From positions 1 to 9,797 of the forward strand of contig DAOWNP010000070.1 in NCBI GenBank assembly GCA_030642545.1: DNA of 9,797 nucleotides. Reading direction: 5' to 3'. Below are positions 1 to 7,301 of the stretch, piece by piece. The DNA comes from Desulfobacteraceae bacterium. GTDB lineage: Bacteria > Desulfobacterota > Desulfobacteria > Desulfobacterales > DAOWNP01. The first letter of the stretch is position 1. Every line of letters begins with the position of its first letter. The notes under the pieces were generated by a model. It was given only the letters and a program-made list of their open reading frames with translations. It did not search any database and was not told where the DNA came from. The position numbers and the translations under genes were made by a program.

Positions 1-1
1 G

Positions 2-127
2 CAATTTTTTGGCTGCGCTGCACTAAGAAATTCTACGAGATTTATTCAATACGCTACAAAAACAAATAAACTTCCCTCATTCAAAATTCTAACCGAACAC
101 TACGGATATATTCCCACAAAACTTTAA
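2..127 (+). CDS. Possible C-terminal fragment of an unidentified gene, cut by the window edge
   Basis: A reading frame is open from the first complete codon (position 2) for 41 codons, ending at TAA 125-127. Its product ends in residues reading roughly KTNKLPSFKILTEHYG then YIPTKL. In DNA this AT-rich a 41-codon open stretch is moderately unusual, and its A/T-rich third positions resemble those of the other genes. It would converge on metG, with only 20 bp between the two stop codons. I do not recognise a family. The same stretch has more CpG-containing words (for example around 11-22, 51-55 and 103-112) than its surroundings, so it could instead be a non-coding dispersed repeat or an element end with an open frame by chance. 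No start codon is visible. Confidence 0.28.
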   Translation, partial: QFFGCAALRNSTRFIQYATKTNKLPSFKILTEHYGYIPTKL

Positions 128-147
128 AAACATGATCAAAATAAATA

Positions 148-2064
148 TCAACTTAGTTTGGTACCGGCTGCAACAGGTTTATCTAAAGTTGCCATACTGC
201 ACCCATCGTCATCAGTTGCAGCAAGCATCATTCCATTGGATAAAATTCCCATAATTTTTGCAGGTTTGAGATTAACCACAATTACTGCCTGTTTTCCTAT
301 TAATTCAGCAGGAGAATATGTTTTGGAAATTCCTGCTACAATTACTCTTTTTTCACCAATATCCACTTCAAGCTTTAAAAGCTTTTTTGCTTTAGGTACT
401 TTTTCTGCTGAAATAATTGTTGCAACTCTAAGATCCACTTTTAAAAAATCTTCAAAACTTATTTCAGGCTTAATTTCAAGTTTCTTTACAGATAATACTT
501 CATTTTCTTTATCTTTATTTTTTTTCTGGTCAATTCTTGGAAAAAGAATCACAGTTTTTAATATTTTTGTGCCGGGTTTTATTTCGCCCCATTTTTTGAG
601 TAGATCAAGATCAAAAAAGAAAGATTCGGAATTCAGCCCTAAATGTGTCTGCATTGTTTTTGCTGTCTCAGGCATAACAGGATATATAAGACCAGATATA
701 ATTCTCAAACCTTCTAAAAGCCAATACATAACAGCTTCAAGCTGTCCCCTGTCTGATTTTTTTTTAAAAAGAACCCAGGGAGCAGAACTATCTACAAATC
801 TATTCATATCTCCTATAAATTTCCACACAGCCATAAGAGCTTTATGAAATGCAAAAACCTCCATATTTTTTTCAAACTCTATAACTGCATCGCAGGCATC
901 TTGTTTTAAATTACTTAACATGCCTTCATCATATTTCACATCATAATCTGGAACTATACCGTCAAAATATTTATGAACCATAGCTAAAATCCTGGAAAAT
1001 AAATTTCCAAGATCATTTGCAAGATCAGAATTTATTTTCTGCACAAAAGCTTTTTTTGAAAATGTTGAATCTAATCCAAAAGCCATCTCTTTTGATAGAA
1101 AATATCTAAATGCATCTGTACTGGAAATATTTTTAAGATCTATAGGCTCTATAACATTACCTAACGTTTTTGACATTTTATATTCATCCACATTCCAGTA
1201 GCCATGAACATTAAGATGTTTATATATATCAATACCTGCGGAGTGAAGCATAATCGGCCAGTAAATCCCATGAGGTTTTAAAATATCCTTACCGACAACA
1301 TGCTGAGATACCGGCCAAAATTTTTTAAAATTTTTATTTTCAGGATAACCTAATGCTGAAATATAGTTTATTAATGCATCAAACCACACATAAGTAACAT
1401 AGTTTTCATCAAAAGGCAAAGTAATTCCCCATTGAAGTCTTACTTTTGGTCTTGAAATACAAAGATCCTCAAGAGGTTCTTTTAAAAACGCCAAAACTTC
1501 ATTTTTATATCTTGCAGGCCGTATAAAATCAGGATTTTTCTGTATATGATCAATAAGCCAATCCTGATATTTACTCATGGAAAAAAAATAATTGGACTCT
1601 TTAACTATTTCAGGTTTTTTATCATGATCAGGACATTTTCCATCTACAAGCTCTCTTTCTGTATAAAATCTTTCACATCCTTTACAATAAAGTCCTTCAT
1701 ATTCACTGTAATATATATCTCCTGAATCATAAATTTTTTGTAAAATCTGTTTTACAAGTTTTATATGTTCTTTATCAGTTGTTCTGACAAAATAGTCATA
1801 TTCTACTTCAAGCTCAGACCACAATTTTTTATAAAGCCCGCTTATATGATCTACATAAGCCTTGGGAGTTTTCTGTTCTTTTTTTGCAGCTTCAACAATT
1901 TTATCACCATGCTCATCTGTCCCTGTAAGCAAAAAGGTTTCATATCCTTTCATTTTGTAAAATTTTTTTACTATATCTGCACAAATTGTAGTATAGGCAT
2001 GCCCGAGATGAGGTCTTGCATTAACATAATATATAGGGGTTGTTATATAAAAAAGGTCTTTCAT
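148..2064 (-). CDS. metG: Methionyl-tRNA synthetase with C-terminal tRNA-binding domain
   Basis: Class I cytosolic aminoacyl-tRNA synthetase that joins methionine to tRNA-Met using ATP, supplying both initiator and elongator tRNA. The 638-residue product has the HIGH-type motif as HLGH at residues 19-22 and the KMSKS-type motif as KMSKT at 296-300. A single zinc knuckle is formed by C127, C130, C144 and H147 (CxxC...CxxH), as in MetRS forms with one zinc rather than the four-cysteine E. coli style. A conserved VWFDA stretch lies at 226-230. The helical anticodon-binding domain occupies about 340-480, a lysine-rich linker about 512-533, and an EMAP/Trbp111-like OB-fold tRNA-binding domain about 537-638, often used for dimerisation. 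The ATG at 2064 follows ricT by 8 bp; the sequence TAAGGAAAAATATG lets the ribosome-binding GGA follow directly on the ricT stop codon, so translation is probably coupled. It is the last gene of the leftward operon. No convincing terminator hairpin follows it before 127. Confidence 0.97.
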   Translation of the reverse strand: MKDLFYITTPIYYVNARPHLGHAYTTICADIVKKFYKMKGYETFLLTGTDEHGDKIVEAAKKEQKTPKAYVDHISGLYKKLWSELEVEYDYFVRTTDKEHIKLVKQILQKIYDSGDIYYSEYEGLYCKGCERFYTERELVDGKCPDHDKKPEIVKESNYFFSMSKYQDWLIDHIQKNPDFIRPARYKNEVLAFLKEPLEDLCISRPKVRLQWGITLPFDENYVTYVWFDALINYISALGYPENKNFKKFWPVSQHVVGKDILKPHGIYWPIMLHSAGIDIYKHLNVHGYWNVDEYKMSKTLGNVIEPIDLKNISSTDAFRYFLSKEMAFGLDSTFSKKAFVQKINSDLANDLGNLFSRILAMVHKYFDGIVPDYDVKYDEGMLSNLKQDACDAVIEFEKNMEVFAFHKALMAVWKFIGDMNRFVDSSAPWVLFKKKSDRGQLEAVMYWLLEGLRIISGLIYPVMPETAKTMQTHLGLNSESFFFDLDLLKKWGEIKPGTKILKTVILFPRIDQKKNKDKENEVLSVKKLEIKPEISFEDFLKVDLRVATIISAEKVPKAKKLLKLEVDIGEKRVIVAGISKTYSPAELIGKQAVIVVNLKPAKIMGILSNGMMLAATDDDGCSMATLDKPVAAGTKLS

Positions 2065-2072
2065 ATTTTTCC

Positions 2073-2873
2073 TTAATCATCATAATCTATTTCATCAATT
2101 GGTATCTTTATTTCCAAATTATCTTTTGTTTTCACCAAAACACTACTGTTTATAAGGTTTTGACGGATAACTCGTCCTGTTCCTGCATCTGTTTTTACTT
2201 TTTGTCCTATTTTAGGAAATTTTTTCTTCAGATACCTGTATGCATCATCTTCAAATGTAAGGCAACACATTAATCGCCCGCATTGGCCTGATATTTTTGT
2301 AGGGTTTAAAGAAAGCCCCTGATCTTTAGCCATTTTAATAGAAACCGGCTGAAATGTTTCAATAAATGCAGAACAACATATAACCCTGCCGCACCGCCCT
2401 ATTCCTCCACAAATTTTAGCATGGTTTCTTATACCTACCTGACGCATTTCAATTCGCTTTTTATATTTTTTTACCAGCATTTTTACTAATTGACGAAAAT
2501 CAATTCTTCCATCTGCTGTAAAAAAAAATATTAGCTTTGCTGTATCAAACGTACTCTCAACAGAAAAAAGACTCATCTTAAGATTAAGCTTTTTTACACA
2601 TTCAAGACAAAATGCATATGCATCTTTTTCTGTTTCAATATTTTTCTCCCGCTGGTCAAAATCTTCCTTACTCGCTACACGAAACACCTTTTTAAGAGGT
2701 CTTTTAGATTTTCGCTCGCTTTGCATGACCGGCTCAGATGCCACTATACCAAAGCCTAAATGCTGCTCTGTTTCAACTATAACCGACATTCCCAAAGACA
2801 AAACAAATGCTCCACAATCAAAATCATAGATTTTACCTGCTTTTTTAAATCTTACTCCTACAACTTTTCCCAT
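2073..2873 (-). CDS. ricT: PSP1-domain protein RicT/YaaT, Fe-S regulator of RNA processing
   Basis: This 266-residue protein matches the PSP1/RicT (YaaT) family. In Bacillus, RicT forms the Y-complex with RicA and RicF, binds Fe-S clusters and helps RNase Y mature mRNAs. Its partner genes are not in this window, so its role in a Gram-negative host is open. The N-terminal domain covers about residues 1-60. The family signature is the cysteine-rich core: C155, C161, C166, C167 in a GGIGRCGRVICC-like stretch, then C198, C203, C204 in a SGQCGRLMCC-like stretch. A small beta-rich C-terminal part, about 220-262, follows. ATG at 2873 is preceded by a weak TGGAAA element. The gene lies 18 bp after holB and 8 bp before metG. 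Holding holB next to yaaT is a long-conserved arrangement, also seen in Bacillus. Nothing looks truncated. Confidence 0.92.
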   Translation of the reverse strand: MGKVVGVRFKKAGKIYDFDCGAFVLSLGMSVIVETEQHLGFGIVASEPVMQSERKSKRPLKKVFRVASKEDFDQREKNIETEKDAYAFCLECVKKLNLKMSLFSVESTFDTAKLIFFFTADGRIDFRQLVKMLVKKYKKRIEMRQVGIRNHAKICGGIGRCGRVICCSAFIETFQPVSIKMAKDQGLSLNPTKISGQCGRLMCCLTFEDDAYRYLKKKFPKIGQKVKTDAGTGRVIRQNLINSSVLVKTKDNLEIKIPIDEIDYDD

Positions 2874-2891
2874 TTTTATTTTCCAAAAATA

Positions 2892-3896
2892 TTATATGTA
2901 TAACTGTTTTTTTAATATCAAAGCATCAAGCATCAACCGCTTGTTAAAATTTTTATCTGCCTTCTGTAAAATCATATCAATAGTATAAATAGAGGAAATT
3001 AAGGAATCTGTATCTTTTGTTTTTGATAATAGATCTATTTTATCCTTTAAATCATCAAAAACAAGCAAATTTTTATGATATTTAACAATCACGAGATCTC
3101 TCAAATAAATTTTGATGATTTTTAGATACTCCGAAAAATTTTTTTTAGATAATTTTTCTGAAAAAATAAGTTTTTCCGCAACAGAACTGTTTAAAAGCAT
3201 ATCTAATTCATTTATCAGACTGCATCTTAAATCAATCCAATTGTTATCAGACATAAAAACCGCTTTTTCAAGATTTCCCCTGGCAAAAGATGCAATAAGT
3301 TCTGCTCTTTCCAAAGGTATTTCACATTTTTCTATTAGAATTTTTATTAAATACTTAAAAGGAACAGGATAAAACCTGATATTCAGGCAGCGTGAAACAA
3401 TTGTAGGAACAAGATCAACTGTTTCTGTTACCGTCAAAATAAACGATGTGCCTGACGGAGGTTCTTCAAGCATTTTTAAAAGAGCATTAGCAGCCTCTTT
3501 GTTCATTTTATGAGCATCACATATTATTATAACACGAACTCTGGCTTCATTCTGCTTATACATAAGAATTTTGCCAATCTCCCTGATTACACTTATTTTT
3601 ATTAATCCATTATCAGGTTTAATAATAACAATATCAGGATGAGTCCCGGCTATAATTTTTTTGCAGGATCTGCAGTGAGTACAAGGCTTACTGTTTGTCT
3701 CGTTAATTACCTGATCACAATTTGCAGCCATGGCAAAATAAACAGCACCTGCTTTTTTCCCTATCCCATCTATCCCTGAAAAAACTAATGAAAAAGACGG
3801 CAAAGCTCTTTTTTCTAACATTGACTCTATCTGCTCTAACTGAGTTTGCTGGAATTTAAGAACTTCAAACCATAAAAGAGTATCAATACTTTTCAC
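2892..3896 (-). CDS. holB: DNA polymerase III delta-prime subunit (clamp loader)
   Basis: Delta-prime is the stator subunit of the clamp loader, which places the sliding clamp on primed DNA. The 334-residue protein starts with the usual AAA+ layout. A degenerate P-loop lies at residues 41-48 (GIDGIGKK, with lysine where an ATPase has Ser/Thr), expected for delta-prime, which does not hydrolyse ATP. Zinc-module cysteines are C60, C72, C75 and C78. A Walker B-like CDAHKM lies at 126-131, LEEPP at 143-147 and the SRC sensor motif at 168-170. A helical C-terminal collar domain follows. The only reasonable start is GTG at 3896: the codon before it is AAC and the one before that is the TAA stop of the IHF-like gene, in the same frame. 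No Shine-Dalgarno sequence is obvious, so reinitiation after the upstream gene is the likely mode. The first nine residues are slightly longer than usual before the conserved FEVL-type opening. Confidence 0.93.
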   Translation of the reverse strand: MKSIDTLLWFEVLKFQQTQLEQIESMLEKRALPSFSLVFSGIDGIGKKAGAVYFAMAANCDQVINETNSKPCTHCRSCKKIIAGTHPDIVIIKPDNGLIKISVIREIGKILMYKQNEARVRVIIICDAHKMNKEAANALLKMLEEPPSGTSFILTVTETVDLVPTIVSRCLNIRFYPVPFKYLIKILIEKCEIPLERAELIASFARGNLEKAVFMSDNNWIDLRCSLINELDMLLNSSVAEKLIFSEKLSKKNFSEYLKIIKIYLRDLVIVKYHKNLLVFDDLKDKIDLLSKTKDTDSLISSIYTIDMILQKADKNFNKRLMLDALILKKQLYI

Positions 3897-3899
3897 GTT

Positions 3900-4175
3900 T
3901 TAATAATCTACTCTATCCTTAAGTTCCTTGCCGCATTTAAAAAAAGGAAGTTTTTTTTTAGCTATATTAACTTTTTCTCCTGTTTTGGGATTCCTGCCTA
4001 CATAGTCTTTGTATTTTTTTACAGTAAAACTGCAAAGGCCCCGAACCTCGACTCTTTCATCTTTTGCCATAGCATCTGCCATAGAATTAAAAAATATATG
4101 CACAGCCATTGATGCTTCTGTTTTAGAAATATCCGTTTCTATCTTTAAGGCCGAAATCAAATCCAGTTTGTTCAT
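3900..4175 (-). CDS. HU/IHF-family DNA-binding protein, IHF-beta-like
   Basis: Small nucleoid protein of the HU/IHF fold that bends DNA as a dimer, affecting chromosome shape, recombination and transcription. From ATG 4175 it is 91 residues (MNKLDLISAL...), the normal family length. An in-frame TTG at 4190 would add five residues, but the AGGAG Shine-Dalgarno sequence lies 5-6 bp before ATG 4175 and decides the start. The arm tip RNPKTGE, with its DNA-intercalating proline at residue 63, is intact. The C-terminal LPFFKCGKELKDRV resembles the IHF-beta ending (HFKPGKELRDR), hence the beta-like call. The turn normally written RGFGSF reads RGLCSF here. A sequence-based split between HU and IHF is not fully safe. 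It heads the ihf-holB-ricT-metG run, behind a candidate promoter at 4208-4235, and its stop is 3 bp from the holB GTG. Confidence 0.9.
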   Translation of the reverse strand: MNKLDLISALKIETDISKTEASMAVHIFFNSMADAMAKDERVEVRGLCSFTVKKYKDYVGRNPKTGEKVNIAKKKLPFFKCGKELKDRVDY

Positions 4176-4207
4176 AAATTCTCCTATCAAAAATACATCA
4201 AAATTTT

Positions 4208-4235
4208 ATTTAAACATAAAATAATAAGATGTCAA
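4208..4235 (-). promoter_or_regulatory. Candidate sigma-70-type promoter for ihf-holB-ricT-metG
   Basis: Reading leftward, a perfect -35 TTGACA (4230-4235) is followed after 16 bp by TTAAAT (4208-4213), which matches 4 of 6 bases of the -10 consensus. Transcription would start near 4201, giving a leader of about 25 nt that includes the AGGAG ribosome-binding site (about 4181-4185) before ATG 4175. The fit between promoter, start point and ribosome site supports it. The AT-rich background lowers the weight of the -10 match. It would let this run be transcribed apart from lptD and the NusG-like gene. Confidence 0.5.
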
Positions 4236-4277
4236 GCAGTTATAGCTTACACTTTGATATCTAATAACCAATCCCTT

Positions 4278-4811
4278 TTATTTTATTAATGATTTAGGAA
4301 TCAATTCAACATCACATCTATTAATATTGACAGCTGCATATTGCCCTAATGTTTCAATATTTACAATAACCCTGTCTTCTCCTGAATAACTGGAAAAAAA
4401 CCCTTCAACTCCTTTAAAAATACCATTTACAACTATAATTCTATCTTTTAACTTAAAGTAAGTCCCTGTTTCTATTTTTTTTTCTGCTGAAACCATAATT
4501 TTTAAAGATTCAATATTATTATCAGGAACAGCAATCGCTCCTTTGCTGTTACCAATAAACCGAACAACACCTGAGGTCTTTAATACATTTAACTGAGCAG
4601 CCGGTTTTGAATTTGTACGAACAAAAATATAACCAGGAAAAAGTGGGGCTTTATAAAAAAGCTTTCTGTCAAGCCTTTTGCTTTTTACAGTTATCAATGG
4701 AGAAAAAACTTCCACATTCTTTTTGACCAAGCTATTATATACAACATTTTCAAATCTGCTTTTTGTATGAACTACATACCAGACTGACATTAGCTTTTTA
4801 GAGATTTCCAT
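4278..4811 (-). CDS. NusG-family transcription elongation factor, RfaH/UpxY-like paralogue
   Basis: A NusG-type protein of 177 residues. The NGN domain, which binds RNA polymerase, covers about residues 8-110 and opens with the characteristic WYVVHTKSRFE (11-21). The motif PLFPGYIFVR (56-65) is present. A KOW domain follows at about 117-172, with NGIFKGVEG at 129-137. Housekeeping nusG normally sits between secE and rplK; this gene does not, so it is more likely a specialised paralogue of the RfaH/UpxY/LoaP kind that helps polymerase read through long envelope-polysaccharide operons. That role is inference. Its position 72 bp after lptD fits an envelope link. The ATG at 4811 has no Shine-Dalgarno sequence and follows an A/U-rich leader. 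ATG 4790 (MSVWYVV, seven residues shorter) matches family starts equally well and also lacks one. I saw no ops element of the RfaH type in this window. Confidence 0.87.
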   Translation of the reverse strand: MEISKKLMSVWYVVHTKSRFENVVYNSLVKKNVEVFSPLITVKSKRLDRKLFYKAPLFPGYIFVRTNSKPAAQLNVLKTSGVVRFIGNSKGAIAVPDNNIESLKIMVSAEKKIETGTYFKLKDRIIVVNGIFKGVEGFFSSYSGEDRVIVNIETLGQYAAVNINRCDVELIPKSLIK

Positions 4812-4846
4812 AATAATAAAAATAAATTAAAAAAATTTAGAGTTTA

Positions 4847-4883
4847 GGGAAAAAGAAAAGGAACTGATATCCCTGCAATATCA
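4847..4883 (-). terminator. Weak hairpin plus pyrimidine tract after lptD; possible attenuator
   Basis: Read leftward, the lptD stop codon is followed at once by TGATAT, a 7-nt loop (TGCAGGG) and ATATCA, a perfect 6-bp inverted repeat (4878-4883 paired with 4865-4870). A run of only pyrimidines follows (complement of about 4848-4863, T-rich with a few C). The stem is A/T-rich and so weak, and the tract is not a clean run of U. It could be a leaky terminator or pause site between lptD and the NusG-like gene. Confidence 0.33.
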
Positions 4884-7145
4884 TTACCATACACTTTCCA
4901 AAGAAGTTCCTGCAACATCTTCTCCAAATCCACCAAGTCCATTAAGACTTATTAAGAAAAAATACTGCCTCTCGTATTCTTTATCAATGTATTTAAAAGT
5001 TAATGACCAGCATGAAGGGGAATATTTAAAACCTGCACCTCTTTCTACATCAATATCATTTAAAGAATCATATTCATATGTTCCAAGTATGCTTATTTTA
5101 TCTGAAATTACAAGACTTAAATCAAAAAAAAGTGACTCATTTGTATTTTTACCATACCTGTGTTCAATAAAAAACAGATCGCCCCGTAAGGTATTTACCA
5201 AAAAAGAAACATTATGTGAAACAAACAAACTGTCATAAACATCCCAATTAGCATCTCCTGTTATTGATAAGTATGGAAGCGGTGTGAATAACAACTCCAT
5301 GTATACAGGATAAAATGGCCTGCTGTCTTCATTTTCATCTTTTTCTTTGTCTATATCATAGCTCTGTTCTAATTTTAACCGGCAAAACTGGTTATATGTA
5401 TATCCATATACAGGATCCAAACTATTTTCCGATTCCGGTTTAATATAGCTGCTCCTTGCTGTAAAAGTATTTGTAACAGAATATGTTATAAGATTTGTTT
5501 TTGCTATTCTATCTATAAAATCAAAATATGGATATTTTTCCTGATCCTGCTCTGGTATATAATTATAAATAACCTGCGGCCGTATTGTATGTTTTATCTT
5601 CTCTATACCTGAGAGTCCTGTATCGAAAATCTTAAAAAGATCTGTATAAGCATCAAGTCTAATATCGTATATTCCTCTTTGACTGGAGTTTTTATACAAA
5701 TTATCTCTTTTTTCATCCATTTTCCACAGAGTGCTTCTGTATCCTATTGAAGGCTCTATATTAATTTTATCTGCTACAGCAAACGGCATATAAACCCTTG
5801 GGTAAATATCTGCTCTGTGTCCCTTTATACCATCTTTACTGTAAAACCATGTGTATTCAGAATGCATATCATAATATATGCCGCTGTTATATATAGGATT
5901 TCTTATAATACCAAACTCTATATATGGAAGTTTTTGCAAAGTAGTATCAGTTTCATCATACCTTCTTAAAATCACATTATCATACCATCTTATTTCTGTA
6001 TTTAAAAAATAGTTTCCCCAGTATTTTCCAGCATATACACTATTTACTCTAACTACACTGTCATAACTGTCAATCTGCCGCATAAATTCATTTAAAAAAA
6101 ATTGTTCTGTTTTATCAAATCCTGAATAACCACTTTGGAATTCTCTTAAATAATCCTGATCACTTACAATATCTATATCAATCTTTCCAAACCACCCAAA
6201 AGCGAGTTTTTGGTCATGCTTCATTCTAAACCAGTATCTATCGCTATTTGTACGCATATAAGAATCATGATCATACCCCCAGTCAGAGTCTATATCAAAA
6301 GCATCATTTAATTTCTTGTCATTTAAAAAATCAAACATTATCGTGCCTTTTGAAACTTCATCCCACACATATCTGTATTCAACCCCTAATTTCAACCCTC
6401 TATAACTCATAAAATGTTCATAAATTGTCAGATCTGAACTTTCGTTTATCGCCCAGTAAAAAGGCTGCAAATGCTCAAATCCTTTCCGGTCAGAAAAACC
6501 AAAGCCAGGAGTTAGAAAACCTGTCTGCCTTCTTTGTTTTAACGGAAAAAACATAAAAGGTGAGTATAGAACAGGAATTTTTTTTGCCCATAAAACTGCA
6601 TTATTCAAATGACCATAACCTTCAATAGTTAGATCTACATCAGTAGCAGTTATTTTCCAGTCAGGATTGTCACCATCACATGAAGTCAAACTTCCTTTAT
6701 TTATAAAATAACTGTTTTTCCCTCTCTTTTCTATTCTATCTCCTGTTATATAAAAATGATTTGCCTGCAAGAAAATAACACCTTTATAAATTACCCCGGT
6801 TTGAGCATCAATATCAAGCTCCATAGCATCACCAGTTAATATATCTTTGCCTGCAGTCATTATCACATTTCCACTGGCATAAAGCTGTTTTGTATTATTA
6901 TTTAATCTTACAGAATCTGCTTTTAAAATTTTTGTATCACTAATAACAGAAACATTTCCCCATGCAGAAATTATATTCATTTCCTTGTCATAATCCATTT
7001 TATCAGATAGAATCTTTACAGGCTGTTTGCTATTGGATTTAAAAAATACATCTCCTGTTGTTTGTCCAAATAAACATTTTGCAGAAAATATCAGTATTAA
7101 TACAAACAATACAAAACAAATCAAACAATAATTTTTTACAAACAA
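4884..7145 (-). CDS. lptD: LPS-assembly outer-membrane protein LptD
   Basis: LptD is the outer-membrane barrel that, with the lipoprotein LptE, inserts LPS into the outer leaflet. The 753-residue protein begins with a hydrophobic signal peptide (about 1-27, FVLFVLILIF core). An OstA/LptA-like beta-jellyroll periplasmic domain follows (about 40-150). Next come the family's CDGDNPDW-type stretch (156-163) and the PVLYSPFMFFPLKQRRQTGF region (191-210), then a long barrel of alternating aromatic strands ending in a C-terminal Trp. Mature cysteines are few: C156, C588 and C712. C156 and C712 occupy places like those of the E. coli inter-domain disulfide residues, but the adjacent Cys pair is missing. 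The predicted start is TTG 7145, with an AGG 7 nt upstream. An ATG at 7148-7150 is out of frame, and an in-frame stop at 7167-7169 limits longer starts. No lptE is in the window. It leads the leftward run and diverges from surE. Confidence 0.93.
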   Translation of the reverse strand: MFVKNYCLICFVLFVLILIFSAKCLFGQTTGDVFFKSNSKQPVKILSDKMDYDKEMNIISAWGNVSVISDTKILKADSVRLNNNTKQLYASGNVIMTAGKDILTGDAMELDIDAQTGVIYKGVIFLQANHFYITGDRIEKRGKNSYFINKGSLTSCDGDNPDWKITATDVDLTIEGYGHLNNAVLWAKKIPVLYSPFMFFPLKQRRQTGFLTPGFGFSDRKGFEHLQPFYWAINESSDLTIYEHFMSYRGLKLGVEYRYVWDEVSKGTIMFDFLNDKKLNDAFDIDSDWGYDHDSYMRTNSDRYWFRMKHDQKLAFGWFGKIDIDIVSDQDYLREFQSGYSGFDKTEQFFLNEFMRQIDSYDSVVRVNSVYAGKYWGNYFLNTEIRWYDNVILRRYDETDTTLQKLPYIEFGIIRNPIYNSGIYYDMHSEYTWFYSKDGIKGHRADIYPRVYMPFAVADKINIEPSIGYRSTLWKMDEKRDNLYKNSSQRGIYDIRLDAYTDLFKIFDTGLSGIEKIKHTIRPQVIYNYIPEQDQEKYPYFDFIDRIAKTNLITYSVTNTFTARSSYIKPESENSLDPVYGYTYNQFCRLKLEQSYDIDKEKDENEDSRPFYPVYMELLFTPLPYLSITGDANWDVYDSLFVSHNVSFLVNTLRGDLFFIEHRYGKNTNESLFFDLSLVISDKISILGTYEYDSLNDIDVERGAGFKYSPSCWSLTFKYIDKEYERQYFFLISLNGLGGFGEDVAGTSLESVW

Positions 7146-7301
7146 AACATAACCTATTATAAAGTTTTAAAATGGGAGGAAAAGAGACTAAATTTAAAAA
7201 CATATAAAAATCGTTTTACTTAAACAATCCGTTTTTTACAAGACGAATCCTTCAATATTTATTGATAAAATTAATTTTTAATTTTAAAATAAGGTGAAAA
7301 A
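7146..7301. promoter_or_regulatory. Divergent intergenic region between lptD and surE
   Basis: This 156-bp, strongly AT-rich stretch must hold the start signals for both gene runs. Leftward, TATAAT (complement of 7156-7161) is a perfect -10 hexamer, but it ends only 10 nt before the lptD TTG and has no good -35. Rightward, TTGATA (7262-7267), 17 bp, TAAAAT (7285-7290) looks strong, but transcription from it would start near 7297, after the AAGGTG ribosome-binding site at 7291-7296. A TTTACA at 7235-7240 is another possible -35. I see no clear operator, riboswitch or hairpin here. Confidence 0.5.

Noticed and set aside
158..847. Long plus-strand open frame opposite metG, and similar frames opposite ricT, holB, lptD, surE and tmk
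   Set aside because: Each lies antisense to a gene with clear family motifs, and none shows family motifs of its own. They are shadows of biased codon use.
3753..3776. Altered P-loop in HolB (GIDGIGKK) as a sign of a broken gene
   Set aside because: Delta-prime normally has a degenerate, non-hydrolysing P-loop; the zinc cysteines and SRC motif are intact.
4173..4190. Start of the IHF-like protein at TTG 4190
   Set aside because: The AGGAG site and normal family length both point to ATG 4175; the TTG would add five residues not typical of the family.
4191..4277. AAGC...GCTT dyad between the NusG-like gene and the IHF-like gene as a terminator
   Set aside because: Only four base pairs, no T run, and it overlaps the -35 of the candidate promoter.
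7262..7290. TTGATA, 17 bp, TAAAAT upstream of surE as its promoter
   Set aside because: Transcription would start near 7297, after the AAGGTG ribosome-binding site (7291-7296), which would then be left out of the mRNA. Probably a chance match in AT-rich DNA unless surE is read from a nearly leaderless message.
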